DNA of 64,000 nt from Bacteroidales bacterium UBA3824 (GTDB lineage: Bacteria > Bacteroidota > Bacteroidia > Bacteroidales > UBA3824). Location: assembly GCA_002393195.1 (NCBI GenBank), contig DGIK01000091.1, positions 22,046 to 86,045 on the forward strand, written 5' to 3'. Both the position numbers and the translations under genes were made by a program. The stretch's first letter is position 1. Each line of letters starts with the position of its first letter. Under the pieces are notes generated by a model. The model was not told the origin of the DNA and did not search any database. It worked only from the letters and a program-made list of their open reading frames with translations. This document shows, one piece after another, positions 26,208 to 34,056 of the stretch.

Positions 26208-27563
26208 TTACACTGTCATTTCTGTTTTCACTTTTTCCGCAAAGTCGCCGAGCGACGGGTCGCGTGCGCCCATCAGCAAAATCATATCGCCGGATTGCGC
26301 GTTGGATTTGAGGTAGGGGATAATGTCTTCACGTTCAGGGATATACAATGCCTTTTTGCCGTTTGCGCTGATTCCGTCGGCAAACTCCTGCGCCGAAATC
26401 GACTTGTCGGCAGTGCCGCCGGCGTAATAAATTTGTGAAAATATCATCACTTCCTGTGGGCGGAGTAGGGTGGAGAGTTTTTGGATGAGTTCGTCTTTCA
26501 TAAGCCTCGACGGCGCAAATCCGTGCGGCTGAAACCATGCTATCACCCTTTGCGCAACCGCCTGACACGCTGTCAACGACGCCGAAATTTTGGCAGGGTT
26601 GTGCGCAAAGTCGTCCATTATCGTGATTCCATTGTGGCTGCCGATGATTCTATTCCGCCTGTAAATGCCTGAATAATTGGCTAATGCAAGTGCAGAGTCG
26701 TTGTCGTTGATGCCCAAAAGTCGCGCCACGGAGATTGCCGCCAATGCGTTTTCCATATTGTGGCGACCGATGGAATTGATTTTGAATTGTGTGCCGTTGC
26801 TCTCAAAAGTAATACCTTCTTTGTTTTGTGTGAAGTTTTCAGCGAAATTAGTACATTTGACTTTGCAACTAAAATCGTTTCCTTCGCCGCGAGAGAATTT
26901 TGCGCTGCGAGGGTTGTCGAGGTTTACGATTAAGGTCTTTTGAGTGTGGTCGGCGAATGTTTGGAACAGCGGCATCAATTCCTCAATCGGCTTGTGATCG
27001 CGGTCGATATTGAGGATGAGGCCTATTTCGGGGCGGTATTTTACGATTGTGCCGTCCGATTCGTCGGTTTCTATTACCAAAATGTCGCTCGTGCCAACAG
27101 CCGCGTTGCCGATTTTGCCTTGCTCTTGCAGGCTTACGAGACCCGCGCCGGTGATGAGGCTCGGCGAAAGTCCGCATTGTTGCAAAATGCTGTAAATCAT
27201 TGCCGTAGTGGTCGATTTGCCCGACGTGCCAGACACGGCGATTGTGCGGTTTTGTGCGCAAATTTCCGCCAAAAGGTCGGAGCGGTGTATGGTCTTGATG
27301 CCGTGTGTTCGCGCAAAGGCGTATTCAGGCACGGTGTCTTCAATCGCCGTGCTAACTACCACAAAATCAGTGTCCAAGTCGATTGTAGCCTCGCCCTGCG
27401 TGTAACAACGTATGCCCTCGGCTTCCAATTGTTGACGGCTGAGGTTGCCTTCGGGCTTCAGGAAAATTCTGTCGCTGCCCGCTACCGTATGTCCCTTGCC
27501 GACGAGGTACTGCGCAATAGCACTCATCCCCGCCCCGGCTATGCCTATGAAGAAGTATTTCAT
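26208..27563 (-). CDS. Mur ligase family protein (MurC/Mpl-like)
   Basis: About 451 residues from the ATG at 27563 (an alternative start is 18 bases upstream). It has the MurC-type N-terminal Rossmann motif FIGIAGAGMSAIAQYL, the ATP loop AVSGTSGKSTTTAMI, the EXXES-like IETDESDG, and the C-terminal IMDDFAHNPAKISASL block. It joins an amino acid or peptide to UDP-N-acetylmuramic acid. Housekeeping MurC and the recycling ligase Mpl share these motifs; the FAHNP wording (rather than YGHHPTE) and the context outside a division cluster suggest an Mpl-like or paralogous role. No operon partners visible. Confidence 0.82.
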   Translation of the reverse strand: MKYFFIGIAGAGMSAIAQYLVGKGHTVAGSDRIFLKPEGNLSRQQLEAEGIRCYTQGEATIDLDTDFVVVSTAIEDTVPEYAFARTHGIKTIHRSDLLAEICAQNRTIAVSGTSGKSTTTAMIYSILQQCGLSPSLITGAGLVSLQEQGKIGNAAVGTSDILVIETDESDGTIVKYRPEIGLILNIDRDHKPIEELMPLFQTFADHTQKTLIVNLDNPRSAKFSRGEGNDFSCKVKCTNFAENFTQNKEGITFESNGTQFKINSIGRHNMENALAAISVARLLGINDNDSALALANYSGIYRRNRIIGSHNGITIMDDFAHNPAKISASLTACQAVAQRVIAWFQPHGFAPSRLMKDELIQKLSTLLRPQEVMIFSQIYYAGGTADKSISAQEFADGISANGKKALYIPEREDIIPYLKSNAQSGDMILLMGARDPSLGDFAEKVKTEMTV

Positions 27564-27745
27564 ATAGTCAATTTTAATCATTAACGATAATTCCCATAAA
27601 TTTTTACGAAATTAGCGAAAATTTTTGTTTCCGTGGCAAAGATTGGGGGAGAATGATTGTTAATAAATGTTATAAATAGGGAAAGTGGTATTTTGGCGTA
27701 GTCTAATTGAACTTGCCGTTGAAGTTGCGTTTTTCTACATCTTCC

Positions 27746-27864
27746 CAAAAACTTTTTTTGCAATCCCCAAAAATTCTCCGTACCTTTGCCCTTGCATCGC
27801 CGACCTGTATTTCAGCCGGCGGGCAACTACATATTGAAAGACGTTACTTGCGCTTTGTTTTTTT
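27746..27864 (+). repeat. Leader/promoter repeat, copy 1
   Basis: A direct repeat present three times (27746-27864, 28513-28609, 29833-29950). It contains -33 TTTG, a 20-base spacer, -7 TACCTTTG (27781-27788), then an identical 75-base leader with the CGCCG/CGGCG hairpin and the phrase GGGCAACTACATATTGAAAG. This copy leads directly into the ATG at 27874. Confidence 0.88.
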
Positions 27865-27873
27865 GAATGAACT

Positions 27874-28505
27874 ATGGAAAACAAAAAATCCCTTATATCG
27901 TTATCACAGGCGGTAGAAACAATCAAACAAGCCATTCTTCAAGGACAACTTGAAGCCGTAAAGGACGTTAACCGCGTTCAACTTGCCGTGTACTTCGGCA
28001 TTGGAAGATACTTGTCGAGGAATACCAAGCGATTTGATTGGGGAACGGGCGTTATGGACAAAATCAGCCAACAAATCCATAAGGAACTGCCCGGACTGAG
28101 AGGTTTTTCAAAGTCTAACTTATATGAAATTCGTAAGTTTTACGAAGAGTGGAAAATGTTAGACCCTATTTTTCCAGTTGCAACTGGAAAATTACAGCAA
28201 AAAGATTCAGCGGTTACAACCGCTAAATCATATACCACAGAAAATCAAATAGATATTCACAACGCAATAGTAATCCCCAACATTTCGGATTTCCCTATCG
28301 AGGACTTTTTTAGCGTTCCTTTCACGCATCATTCCAAGTTGATTTCGTTTGTAAATCTGCCAACAAAGACTATGTGGAATACGTAATCCAAAAATACGAT
28401 AGTCCAATGGGCGTAGCCACATATAGCACATCTGCCGATATGCCCGATAATCTCCGCAAGGCTCTACCAGACATTGATGACTTAAAGAAAATTTTGTCAA
28501 ATTAA
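27874..28505 (+). pseudogene. DUF1016/YhcG-type nuclease gene with core deleted
   Basis: The first frame encodes 170 residues and carries the DUF1016 N-terminal domain (AVYFGIGRYLSRNTKRFDWGTGVMDKISQQ, KELPGLRGFSKSNLYEIRKFYEEWK), then stops at 28386. From about 28347 the other frame resumes the same protein's end (NKDYVEYVIQKYDSPMGVATY to DIDDLKKILSN, stop at 28505). Compared with the intact paralogue at 28627, about 170 residues containing the PD-(D/E)XK core are missing and the join is out of frame. The N-terminal part alone could still be expressed, perhaps as a DNA- or protein-binding remnant, but nuclease activity must be lost. Confidence 0.85.
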
Positions 28506-28512
28506 TTTCCCC

Positions 28513-28609
28513 ATCCCAAAAATTCTCCGTACCTTTGCCCTTGCATCGCCGACCTGTATTTCAGCCGGCGGGCAACTACATATTGAAAGGCGTTACTTGC
28601 GCTTTGTTT
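28513..28609 (+). repeat. Leader/promoter repeat, copy 2
   Basis: The same leader as copy 1 from the segment before TACCTTTG (28530-28537) to GCGCTTTGTTT. The upstream -33 region is replaced (TTTC at the expected place). It leads into the ATG of the intact nuclease at 28627. Confidence 0.88.
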
Positions 28610-28626
28610 ATACCGAATAAAAGTAT

Positions 28627-29817
28627 ATGGAAAGTAATAGTGTTGAAATATCCAACGCAGTAGAGATTATCAAATCGGCGATATTGCAGAGCCAATTGAA
28701 AGCCGTCAAAGCTGTTAACCAAGAGCAACTTGCCCTGTATTACGGCATTGGGCGTTACGTATCTTACAATACACGCAACAAAAACTGGGGCAAGGGGGTA
28801 ATTGACAGCATCTCGCAGCGATTGAAGAAAGAACTGCCCGGACTCAGAGGTTTTTCCGCTCCGAGTATGCGAAAGATGCGTACTTTTTATGAAGAATGGA
28901 AAAGTTTGGATATATCTTCTGACGATTTGGCATTTCCAACTGCTGAATTAGGCTCTGCACAACAGTCAGTATCAAATTCGTTCGTTCCAACGAACAAATT
29001 AAACAAAACATTCGTTCCAACGAACAAAATTCTTTCAACTGATTTCAAGGTCGCTGCTGATTTCCCGATAACTGAATTTATGTCAATAAGTTTTTCGCAT
29101 CATTACGCCATTGTCAGCAAGGTCAAAAACATAGAACAACGCAAGTTTTACATACGTTTTGCTTGTGAATCAAAGGTAAAAGTGGAAGATTTGGAGAAAC
29201 TTATTGATGACGACCTCTTTTCTCACCAAGGCAACTTGCCCAATAATTTTAGCAAAACAATACCTGACAAGTTGCAAGCGTTTCGCGCAATATCTATGTT
29301 TAAAGACCAATATCTTTTGGACTTTATCAACGTTGAAGAACTATTTGTTCGCGACAAGGATCAAGACGAGCGAGTTGTGGAACAGGCTATAATACATAAT
29401 GTCAAGAATTTTATAATGACATTTGGCAACGACTTTACTTTTGTCGGCAACCAATACCGCTTGGAAAAATACGGCGAGGTTCAGTTTCCCGACTTACTTT
29501 TCTACAACCGTGAATTAAAAGCACTTGTCTGTGTTGAACTCAAATCGGGTCCGTTTAAGACAGCGTACCTTGGACAATTGGCAGGGTATCTGCGAATACT
29601 TGACGACGAGGTCAAGAAACCCGACGAAAATCCTTCCATTGGCATTATACTGTGCAGCAATGCCAACAACAAGTTTGTGGAATATGTAATTCAAGATTAC
29701 GACAAACCGATGGGCGTTGCCACCTACCGCACCTCCAACGATATGGACGACAAACTTCGCAAAGCACTGCCCGACATCGAGCAATTGAAGGCTCTACTCT
29801 CTGACGAGAAAGAATAA
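28627..29817 (+). CDS. DUF1016/YhcG-family PD-(D/E)XK nuclease
   Basis: A 396-residue protein. The N-terminal DUF1016 domain (about 1-110: ALYYGIGRYVSYNTRNKNWGKGVID, KELPGLRGFSAPSMRKMRTFYEEWK) is followed by a linker with two FVPTNK repeats. The C-terminal nuclease domain (about 165-385) includes FTFVGNQYRL, the catalytic line FPDLLFYNRELKALVCVELKSG (Asp and ELK) and the ending PMGVATYRTSNDM. The family is associated with recombination, DNA repair and defence islands. Here it lies between repeated leader sequences and next to a restriction-modification operon. Codon use is close to the host average, unlike the methyltransferases downstream. Confidence 0.9.
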   Translation: MESNSVEISNAVEIIKSAILQSQLKAVKAVNQEQLALYYGIGRYVSYNTRNKNWGKGVIDSISQRLKKELPGLRGFSAPSMRKMRTFYEEWKSLDISSDDLAFPTAELGSAQQSVSNSFVPTNKLNKTFVPTNKILSTDFKVAADFPITEFMSISFSHHYAIVSKVKNIEQRKFYIRFACESKVKVEDLEKLIDDDLFSHQGNLPNNFSKTIPDKLQAFRAISMFKDQYLLDFINVEELFVRDKDQDERVVEQAIIHNVKNFIMTFGNDFTFVGNQYRLEKYGEVQFPDLLFYNRELKALVCVELKSGPFKTAYLGQLAGYLRILDDEVKKPDENPSIGIILCSNANNKFVEYVIQDYDKPMGVATYRTSNDMDDKLRKALPDIEQLKALLSDEKE

Positions 29818-29832
29818 TTTTTCTCCCCCTCT

Positions 29833-29950
29833 CAAAAACTTTTTTTGCAATCCCCAAAAATTCTCCGTACCTTTGCCCTTGCATCGCCGACCTGTATTTC
29901 AGCCGGCGGGCAACTACATATTGAAAGGCGTTACTTGCGCTTTGTTTTTG
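29833..29950 (+). repeat. Leader/promoter repeat, copy 3, without its gene
   Basis: As long as copy 1, with the full promoter (TTTG, 20 bases, TACCTTTG at 29868-29875) and leader. No nuclease gene follows; instead a long hairpin element begins at once. It may mark a deleted third copy or the insertion point of the restriction-modification island. Confidence 0.85.
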
Positions 29951-29961
29951 GATATTCAGAA

Positions 29962-30138
29962 CTTAGGAACTTTTGAAAAACAGATAAAAACAAATGCAGA
30001 AAGGACGCCACGGGTGGTGTATTTACATTCCCGTAGTGTGCTGTGGGTATCATATACCCATTCGCACACTTTATGGGTGTATTATATACTAACAGCGTGG
30101 TGCTAATTCTGTTCGTTTATCTGTTTGGGTATCCTAAG
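29962..30138. repeat. Long imperfect hairpin element (candidate MITE or structured RNA)
   Basis: Five nested complementary pairs: CTTAGGA 29962-29968 with TCCTAAG 30132-30138; AAACAGATAAA 29978-29988 with TTTATCTGTTT 30116-30126; CCACG 30008-30012 with CGTGG 30096-30100; AGTGTGC 30035-30041 with GCACACT 30064-30070; TGGGTAT 30044-30050 with ATACCCA 30054-30060. Together they form one hairpin of about 177 bases. It starts where leader copy 3 ends and is transcribed from that promoter if active. No reading frame of note. The remaining bases to 30261 hold no gene. Confidence 0.75.
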
Positions 30139-30261
30139 ACCTTGAATTCCTGACGGACGGAAGTAAAAGCACCCCGCTTTTTTTGTGTCAGTTTAACAAG
30201 GGAAACAAATTGTCCGTGATTCGGTTGCTTGGGCGGTATAAAGGAAGGAGATTATTTCGCC

Positions 30262-31188
30262 TTGAAACAATTTAAAGTAGTTGACCTTTTTTGCGGTTGT
30301 GGAGGTATGACACTCGGTTTGGAGAAGGCTGGGTTTAATGTGGTTGCCGGTTTTGATAATTGGAAACCCGCCATTGATGTTTATGAGGCAAATTTCAAAC
30401 ATCCAGTGTTGCAATTGGACTTGTCTGATGTTCATAAATCAGTAGGAGAAATCTCCAAATTCTCTCCAGATATAATCGTCGGAGGTCCTCCTTGTCAGGA
30501 TTTCTCTACTGCGGGACACCAAGACGAAAGTAGAGGACGGGCGATACTTTCAGTTTGCTATTCTGAAATAATATGCAGTATCAAACCGCAATATTTTGTT
30601 ATGGAAAATGTTGCAGCCATTCACAATACAAAATCATTTCAGTTGGCCGTAAATAATTTTAGGAAGGCAGGTTATGGACTTACAATGAAAACATTAGATG
30701 CCTCTTATTGTGGAGTTCCACAAATAAGGAAACGAATGTTTGTAATTGGAGAAATGCATTCTGCCGATGACTTTCTAAACGAAGAACTTGAAAAGAACCT
30801 TGCAAACAAACCAATGTCGATATATGATTATTTGGGCAATTCTTTGGGTATTGAGCATTATTTTCGTGTACCGACAAATTACAATAGACGTGCCGTATAT
30901 AGCATATATGAACCGTCTATGACCATTCGAGGTGTTGACAGACCCATACCAAGTGGCTACAAAGGTCATCCCCTTGATTCTGCACCTGTTAGCACAACTC
31001 GTAATTTAACACCAAAAGAAAGAAGTTATATCCAAACATTTCCGCACGATTTTAATTTTTTCGGTGGAAAATCAGATATGAACACTATGATTGGAAATGC
31101 AGTTCCAGTAAATTTGGCGAAATACGTCGGAGAGGCTTTATTAAGATACATTGAAAAACAAAACAGTAAAAGATATGAAAGTTGTTGA
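30262..31188 (+). CDS. DNA (cytosine-5) methyltransferase M1 of LlaJI-like system
   Basis: About 308 residues from a TTG at 30262, chosen because AAGGAAGGAG lies 11 bases upstream and the catalytic domain begins at once; another TTG is at 30229. Motif I is VVDLFCGCGGMTLGLEKAG, motif IV VGGPPCQDFSTAG with the nucleophilic Cys, motif VI MENV, motif VIII QIRKRMFVIG, motifs IX-X RSYIQTFP and MIGNAVPVNLAKYV. It should methylate one strand of an asymmetric target. AT-rich compared with host genes. It overlaps M2 by 14 bases. M1 and M2 are close paralogues. Confidence 0.92.
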   Translation: MKQFKVVDLFCGCGGMTLGLEKAGFNVVAGFDNWKPAIDVYEANFKHPVLQLDLSDVHKSVGEISKFSPDIIVGGPPCQDFSTAGHQDESRGRAILSVCYSEIICSIKPQYFVMENVAAIHNTKSFQLAVNNFRKAGYGLTMKTLDASYCGVPQIRKRMFVIGEMHSADDFLNEELEKNLANKPMSIYDYLGNSLGIEHYFRVPTNYNRRAVYSIYEPSMTIRGVDRPIPSGYKGHPLDSAPVSTTRNLTPKERSYIQTFPHDFNFFGGKSDMNTMIGNAVPVNLAKYVGEALLRYIEKQNSKRYESC

Positions 31189-32077
31189 TTTGTTTTCAGG
31201 ATGCGGTGGTATGTCGTTAGGATTTGAGAAAGCAGGATTTGATGTTGTAGGTGCTTTTGATAATTGGGACGCCGCCATTGAAATTTACAAAGCAAATTTC
31301 AAGCATCCAATATTTAAGGCAGATTTAAGCAATGAAGATTTCATACCAACTATAAAAGGTCTGAATCCTGATTTAATAGTTGGAGGACCACCCTGCCAAG
31401 ATTATTCCATAGCGGGGAAAAGAGAAATGGGTAAAAGGGCAAATCTAACTATAAAATTTGGAGAAATTGTATCACAAGTAAAACCGAATTGGGTGGTATT
31501 CGAGAACGTTTATAATATTGAACGTTTTCCAACCCTACCCCAATTGAAGGAAATACTTAGAAATGCAGGTTACGGAATTTCAACAAGAGTATTAGATGCA
31601 AGTTTATGCGGTGTTCCCCAGAAAAGAAAACGTTTTTTCCTTATTGGAAAGTTGAATGCCAAAAACGGTTTTTTTGATGATGCATTTGTCGCTAATATGT
31701 CCGATAAGTCAATGACTGTAAGAGATTATTTGGGTGATACATTGAATACTCAGTATTACTATATGCATCCAAGAAGTTATAATCGTAGAGCAGTTTTTTC
31801 AATAGACGAACCATCTGCAACAATTCGAGGAATCAACAGACCAATTCCTGATAATTACAAAAAACATCCCGCTGACAAAGCAGATGTTTTGGATGGTGTA
31901 CGGGCATTAACAACAAGAGAACGAGGGTATTTGCAAACATTTCCTGATTCTTTCTTGTTCCCCGGAGCGAAAACAGACGTGGAATTGGCAATCGGTAATG
32001 CCGTTCCTCCAAATTTGGCAAAATATATTGCACAGAATATTCTGTTATTTGAACAAACCAACAAAGAAAGGAGGTAA
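31175..32077 (+). CDS. DNA (cytosine-5) methyltransferase M2 of LlaJI-like system
   Basis: About 300 residues from the ATG at 31175 (an in-frame TTG at 31151 is also possible). Motifs: VVDLFSGCGGMSLGFEKAGF (I), VGGPPCQDYSIAG (IV), FENV (VI), QKRKRFFLIG (VIII), TTRERGYLQTFP and AIGNAVPPNLAKYI (IX-X). It is a tandem relative of M1 (shared SYNRRAVYSI/SYNRRAVFSI and GVDRPIP/GINRPIP segments). The pair fits systems in which two m5C enzymes protect opposite strands of a non-palindromic site. It ends 2 bases before the McrB-like gene, whose ribosome site AGGAGG lies in its last codons. Confidence 0.92.
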   Translation: MKVVDLFSGCGGMSLGFEKAGFDVVGAFDNWDAAIEIYKANFKHPIFKADLSNEDFIPTIKGLNPDLIVGGPPCQDYSIAGKREMGKRANLTIKFGEIVSQVKPNWVVFENVYNIERFPTLPQLKEILRNAGYGISTRVLDASLCGVPQKRKRFFLIGKLNAKNGFFDDAFVANMSDKSMTVRDYLGDTLNTQYYYMHPRSYNRRAVFSIDEPSATIRGINRPIPDNYKKHPADKADVLDGVRALTTRERGYLQTFPDSFLFPGAKTDVELAIGNAVPPNLAKYIAQNILLFEQTNKERR

Positions 32078-32079
32078 TA

Positions 32080-34056
32080 ATGACATACTTTACCGAAGTT
32101 TCAGATTACAAAACATACGCTAATGAAAATGCTGATTTTCATTTTAGTTACAATGCAAATAGTGGCGGCGGTCAGTCGTTTTTGGGCGGAATGTTTGCCG
32201 ATGAAAATGGAACCATAACCTCACCAACGATACTTGATGGTTTTGTTGGTGTCTTCAAATATGTGTTTAAAGACCCAAATGGTCAAGAAAGAAGCATCAT
32301 TTTGGATGATGTTAAGGGAAAATATGAAATCAAACCACGTGGAATTGGTAGTACCTCAATGAAACTTGGCGTTGGTACTAAACTAGAAAGTCCAAGCAAG
32401 TTGATTTCTGCCCTTTTTATGTTGCCACCAACTTGCGCCATCAAAAATCCCAACAACTTGGATGTGTCCATTTTGTCTTCAAACAATTATTGGTTGCAAT
32501 CAATGTGGCTTAAATGTGTGATTCATAATACATCAAAACAAGTTGAATTAATTCCCATTGATTTTGTTTATTGTGGAGGCAACAGCAAGGAAAGACAGGG
32601 GAATGACAGATTTTTTGAACTTGATGCTCAAAAACGTTTGGTAGATATTATTTCGTTATCTCAAAACGCAGAGCGTTTACCCAATGACCTTAGTCAATGC
32701 ATTGATTTTTTTTCAAAAATTTATTTAGGCAAAACATCTTTTGACTACAATACTTGCATCAAAACAACTAATAAAATAATGGTTTTGCTTGCAAAAAACT
32801 ATCCCGACAAATATGCTGGTATAGAAGATCCATTGCCATTCTTGACGTCTCTAACTAATTCGACAAATCAAGATAAGCAATATAAACATTCCATCGTAAA
32901 CAATTCCATCCCCGACACCTTCCGCCCCCTCCTCACCGCCATCCGCACCAAGCCCTTCATTCTTCTTGCAGGAATATCCGGCACGGGTAAGAGCCGAATT
33001 GTGAGAAAACTTGCGCAGGCTTCTGTTTCAGAGGATTTGCAAAAAATGTACGACCCGAAATCCGTGGAGTGTGGATTCAATAGATGGCAACTCCATAAGC
33101 CCGCAAATTTTGAGTTGATACAGGTAAAGCCAAATTGGCACAACTCTTTGGAAGTGGTTGGCTACAAGAGCAATATCGGCGGAGCGCATTACGAATTTAC
33201 GCCTTTTGTGGAATTTGTGGCAAGGGCGTGGAAACATCCCGAAACTCCGTTCTTCCTTTGTCTCGATGAGATGAACCTTGCGCCTGTGGAACAGTATTTT
33301 GCAGAGTTCCTTAGCGCAATAGAAAGTCGCTCAATCGAAAACAACGAATACGAAACCGACCCGATTATAAAACCGTTTGAGTCGTTTGACGCTGATAACG
33401 ACACATTGAGCGACAGAATGATTGCCCACTTATTGGGAAAATTAGACACGCAAGAAAAATCGAATCTTGCTGACCGTTTTCGCACCAAAGGTCTCACCTT
33501 GCCTCAAAATCTCATAATCCTTGGCACTGTGAATATGGACGAAACCACATTTTCGTTTTCGCGAAAGGTGCTCGACCGCGCTATGTCGATTGTGATGGAC
33601 GATGTGGATTACGAAAGTTATTTCAACGGATCGAGCGAAAACAACGTTCCTGAAATGGACGAAGGTATTAAACAACTGATTATCAATCGTCATATCAACG
33701 GATTGGAAGCCGACGGCAATGATGCTGACACTGTGAAGAATTACCTAACATCCATCAATGCGATATTAGATAAAACTCCATTTAAACTTGGCTACCGTGC
33801 TGCAAACGAGGCACTTCTCTATGTGAGTGCGGCGCACAGCATCAATTCTGAATCTTCCACCAAAGACGCCTTAGACGAGTTTACGTTGATGAAAATCCTG
33901 TCGCGCATTGAGGGCGACAAACGGTCGATTGACAATTTATTGGAAAATCTCAAAGACGTTATCAACAGTACCGATTATCCAAAATCTTACGAGGTGCTTG
34001 ACTCAATGTCAAAGACACTCAATAGCAAACAGTTTGTGTCGTATTGGACTAAATGA
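32080..34056 (+). CDS. McrB-like AAA+ restriction subunit (LlaJI R1-like)
   Basis: A 658-residue motor subunit. Residues 1-270 form a variable N-terminal region with no clear motif; in LlaJI this part recognises the DNA site. The AAA+ domain follows: Walker A GISGTGKS (298-305), Walker B FFLCLDEMN (391-399), sensor LGTVNMDETT (481-490) and an arginine-bearing FSRKVLDRAM. It is expected to hydrolyse nucleotide, assemble with the McrC-like partner and translocate DNA. Base composition changes abruptly near 32890, from AT-rich as in the methyltransferases to GC-richer host-like sequence. This suggests that the N-terminal recognition region travelled with the methyltransferases. The 3' end overlaps the next gene by 4 bases. 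Confidence 0.88.
   Translation: MTYFTEVSDYKTYANENADFHFSYNANSGGGQSFLGGMFADENGTITSPTILDGFVGVFKYVFKDPNGQERSIILDDVKGKYEIKPRGIGSTSMKLGVGTKLESPSKLISALFMLPPTCAIKNPNNLDVSILSSNNYWLQSMWLKCVIHNTSKQVELIPIDFVYCGGNSKERQGNDRFFELDAQKRLVDIISLSQNAERLPNDLSQCIDFFSKIYLGKTSFDYNTCIKTTNKIMVLLAKNYPDKYAGIEDPLPFLTSLTNSTNQDKQYKHSIVNNSIPDTFRPLLTAIRTKPFILLAGISGTGKSRIVRKLAQASVSEDLQKMYDPKSVECGFNRWQLHKPANFELIQVKPNWHNSLEVVGYKSNIGGAHYEFTPFVEFVARAWKHPETPFFLCLDEMNLAPVEQYFAEFLSAIESRSIENNEYETDPIIKPFESFDADNDTLSDRMIAHLLGKLDTQEKSNLADRFRTKGLTLPQNLIILGTVNMDETTFSFSRKVLDRAMSIVMDDVDYESYFNGSSENNVPEMDEGIKQLIINRHINGLEADGNDADTVKNYLTSINAILDKTPFKLGYRAANEALLYVSAAHSINSESSTKDALDEFTLMKILSRIEGDKRSIDNLLENLKDVINSTDYPKSYEVLDSMSKTLNSKQFVSYWTK

Noticed and set aside
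27746..29950. Three leader copies considered as insertion-sequence terminal repeats
   Set aside because: They are direct, not inverted; each carries a promoter in the same orientation; no transposase is present; two of three lead straight into related genes.
29873..30106. 77-codon plus-strand frame running from the leader repeat into the long hairpin
   Set aside because: The frame follows repeat and palindrome sequence, has no gene-like codon pattern, and its first part is the same leader that is non-coding before the two nuclease genes.
30193..30435. Minus-strand frame opposite the start of methyltransferase M1
   Set aside because: Shadow of the methyltransferase; motifs I and the frame of M1 explain the sequence.
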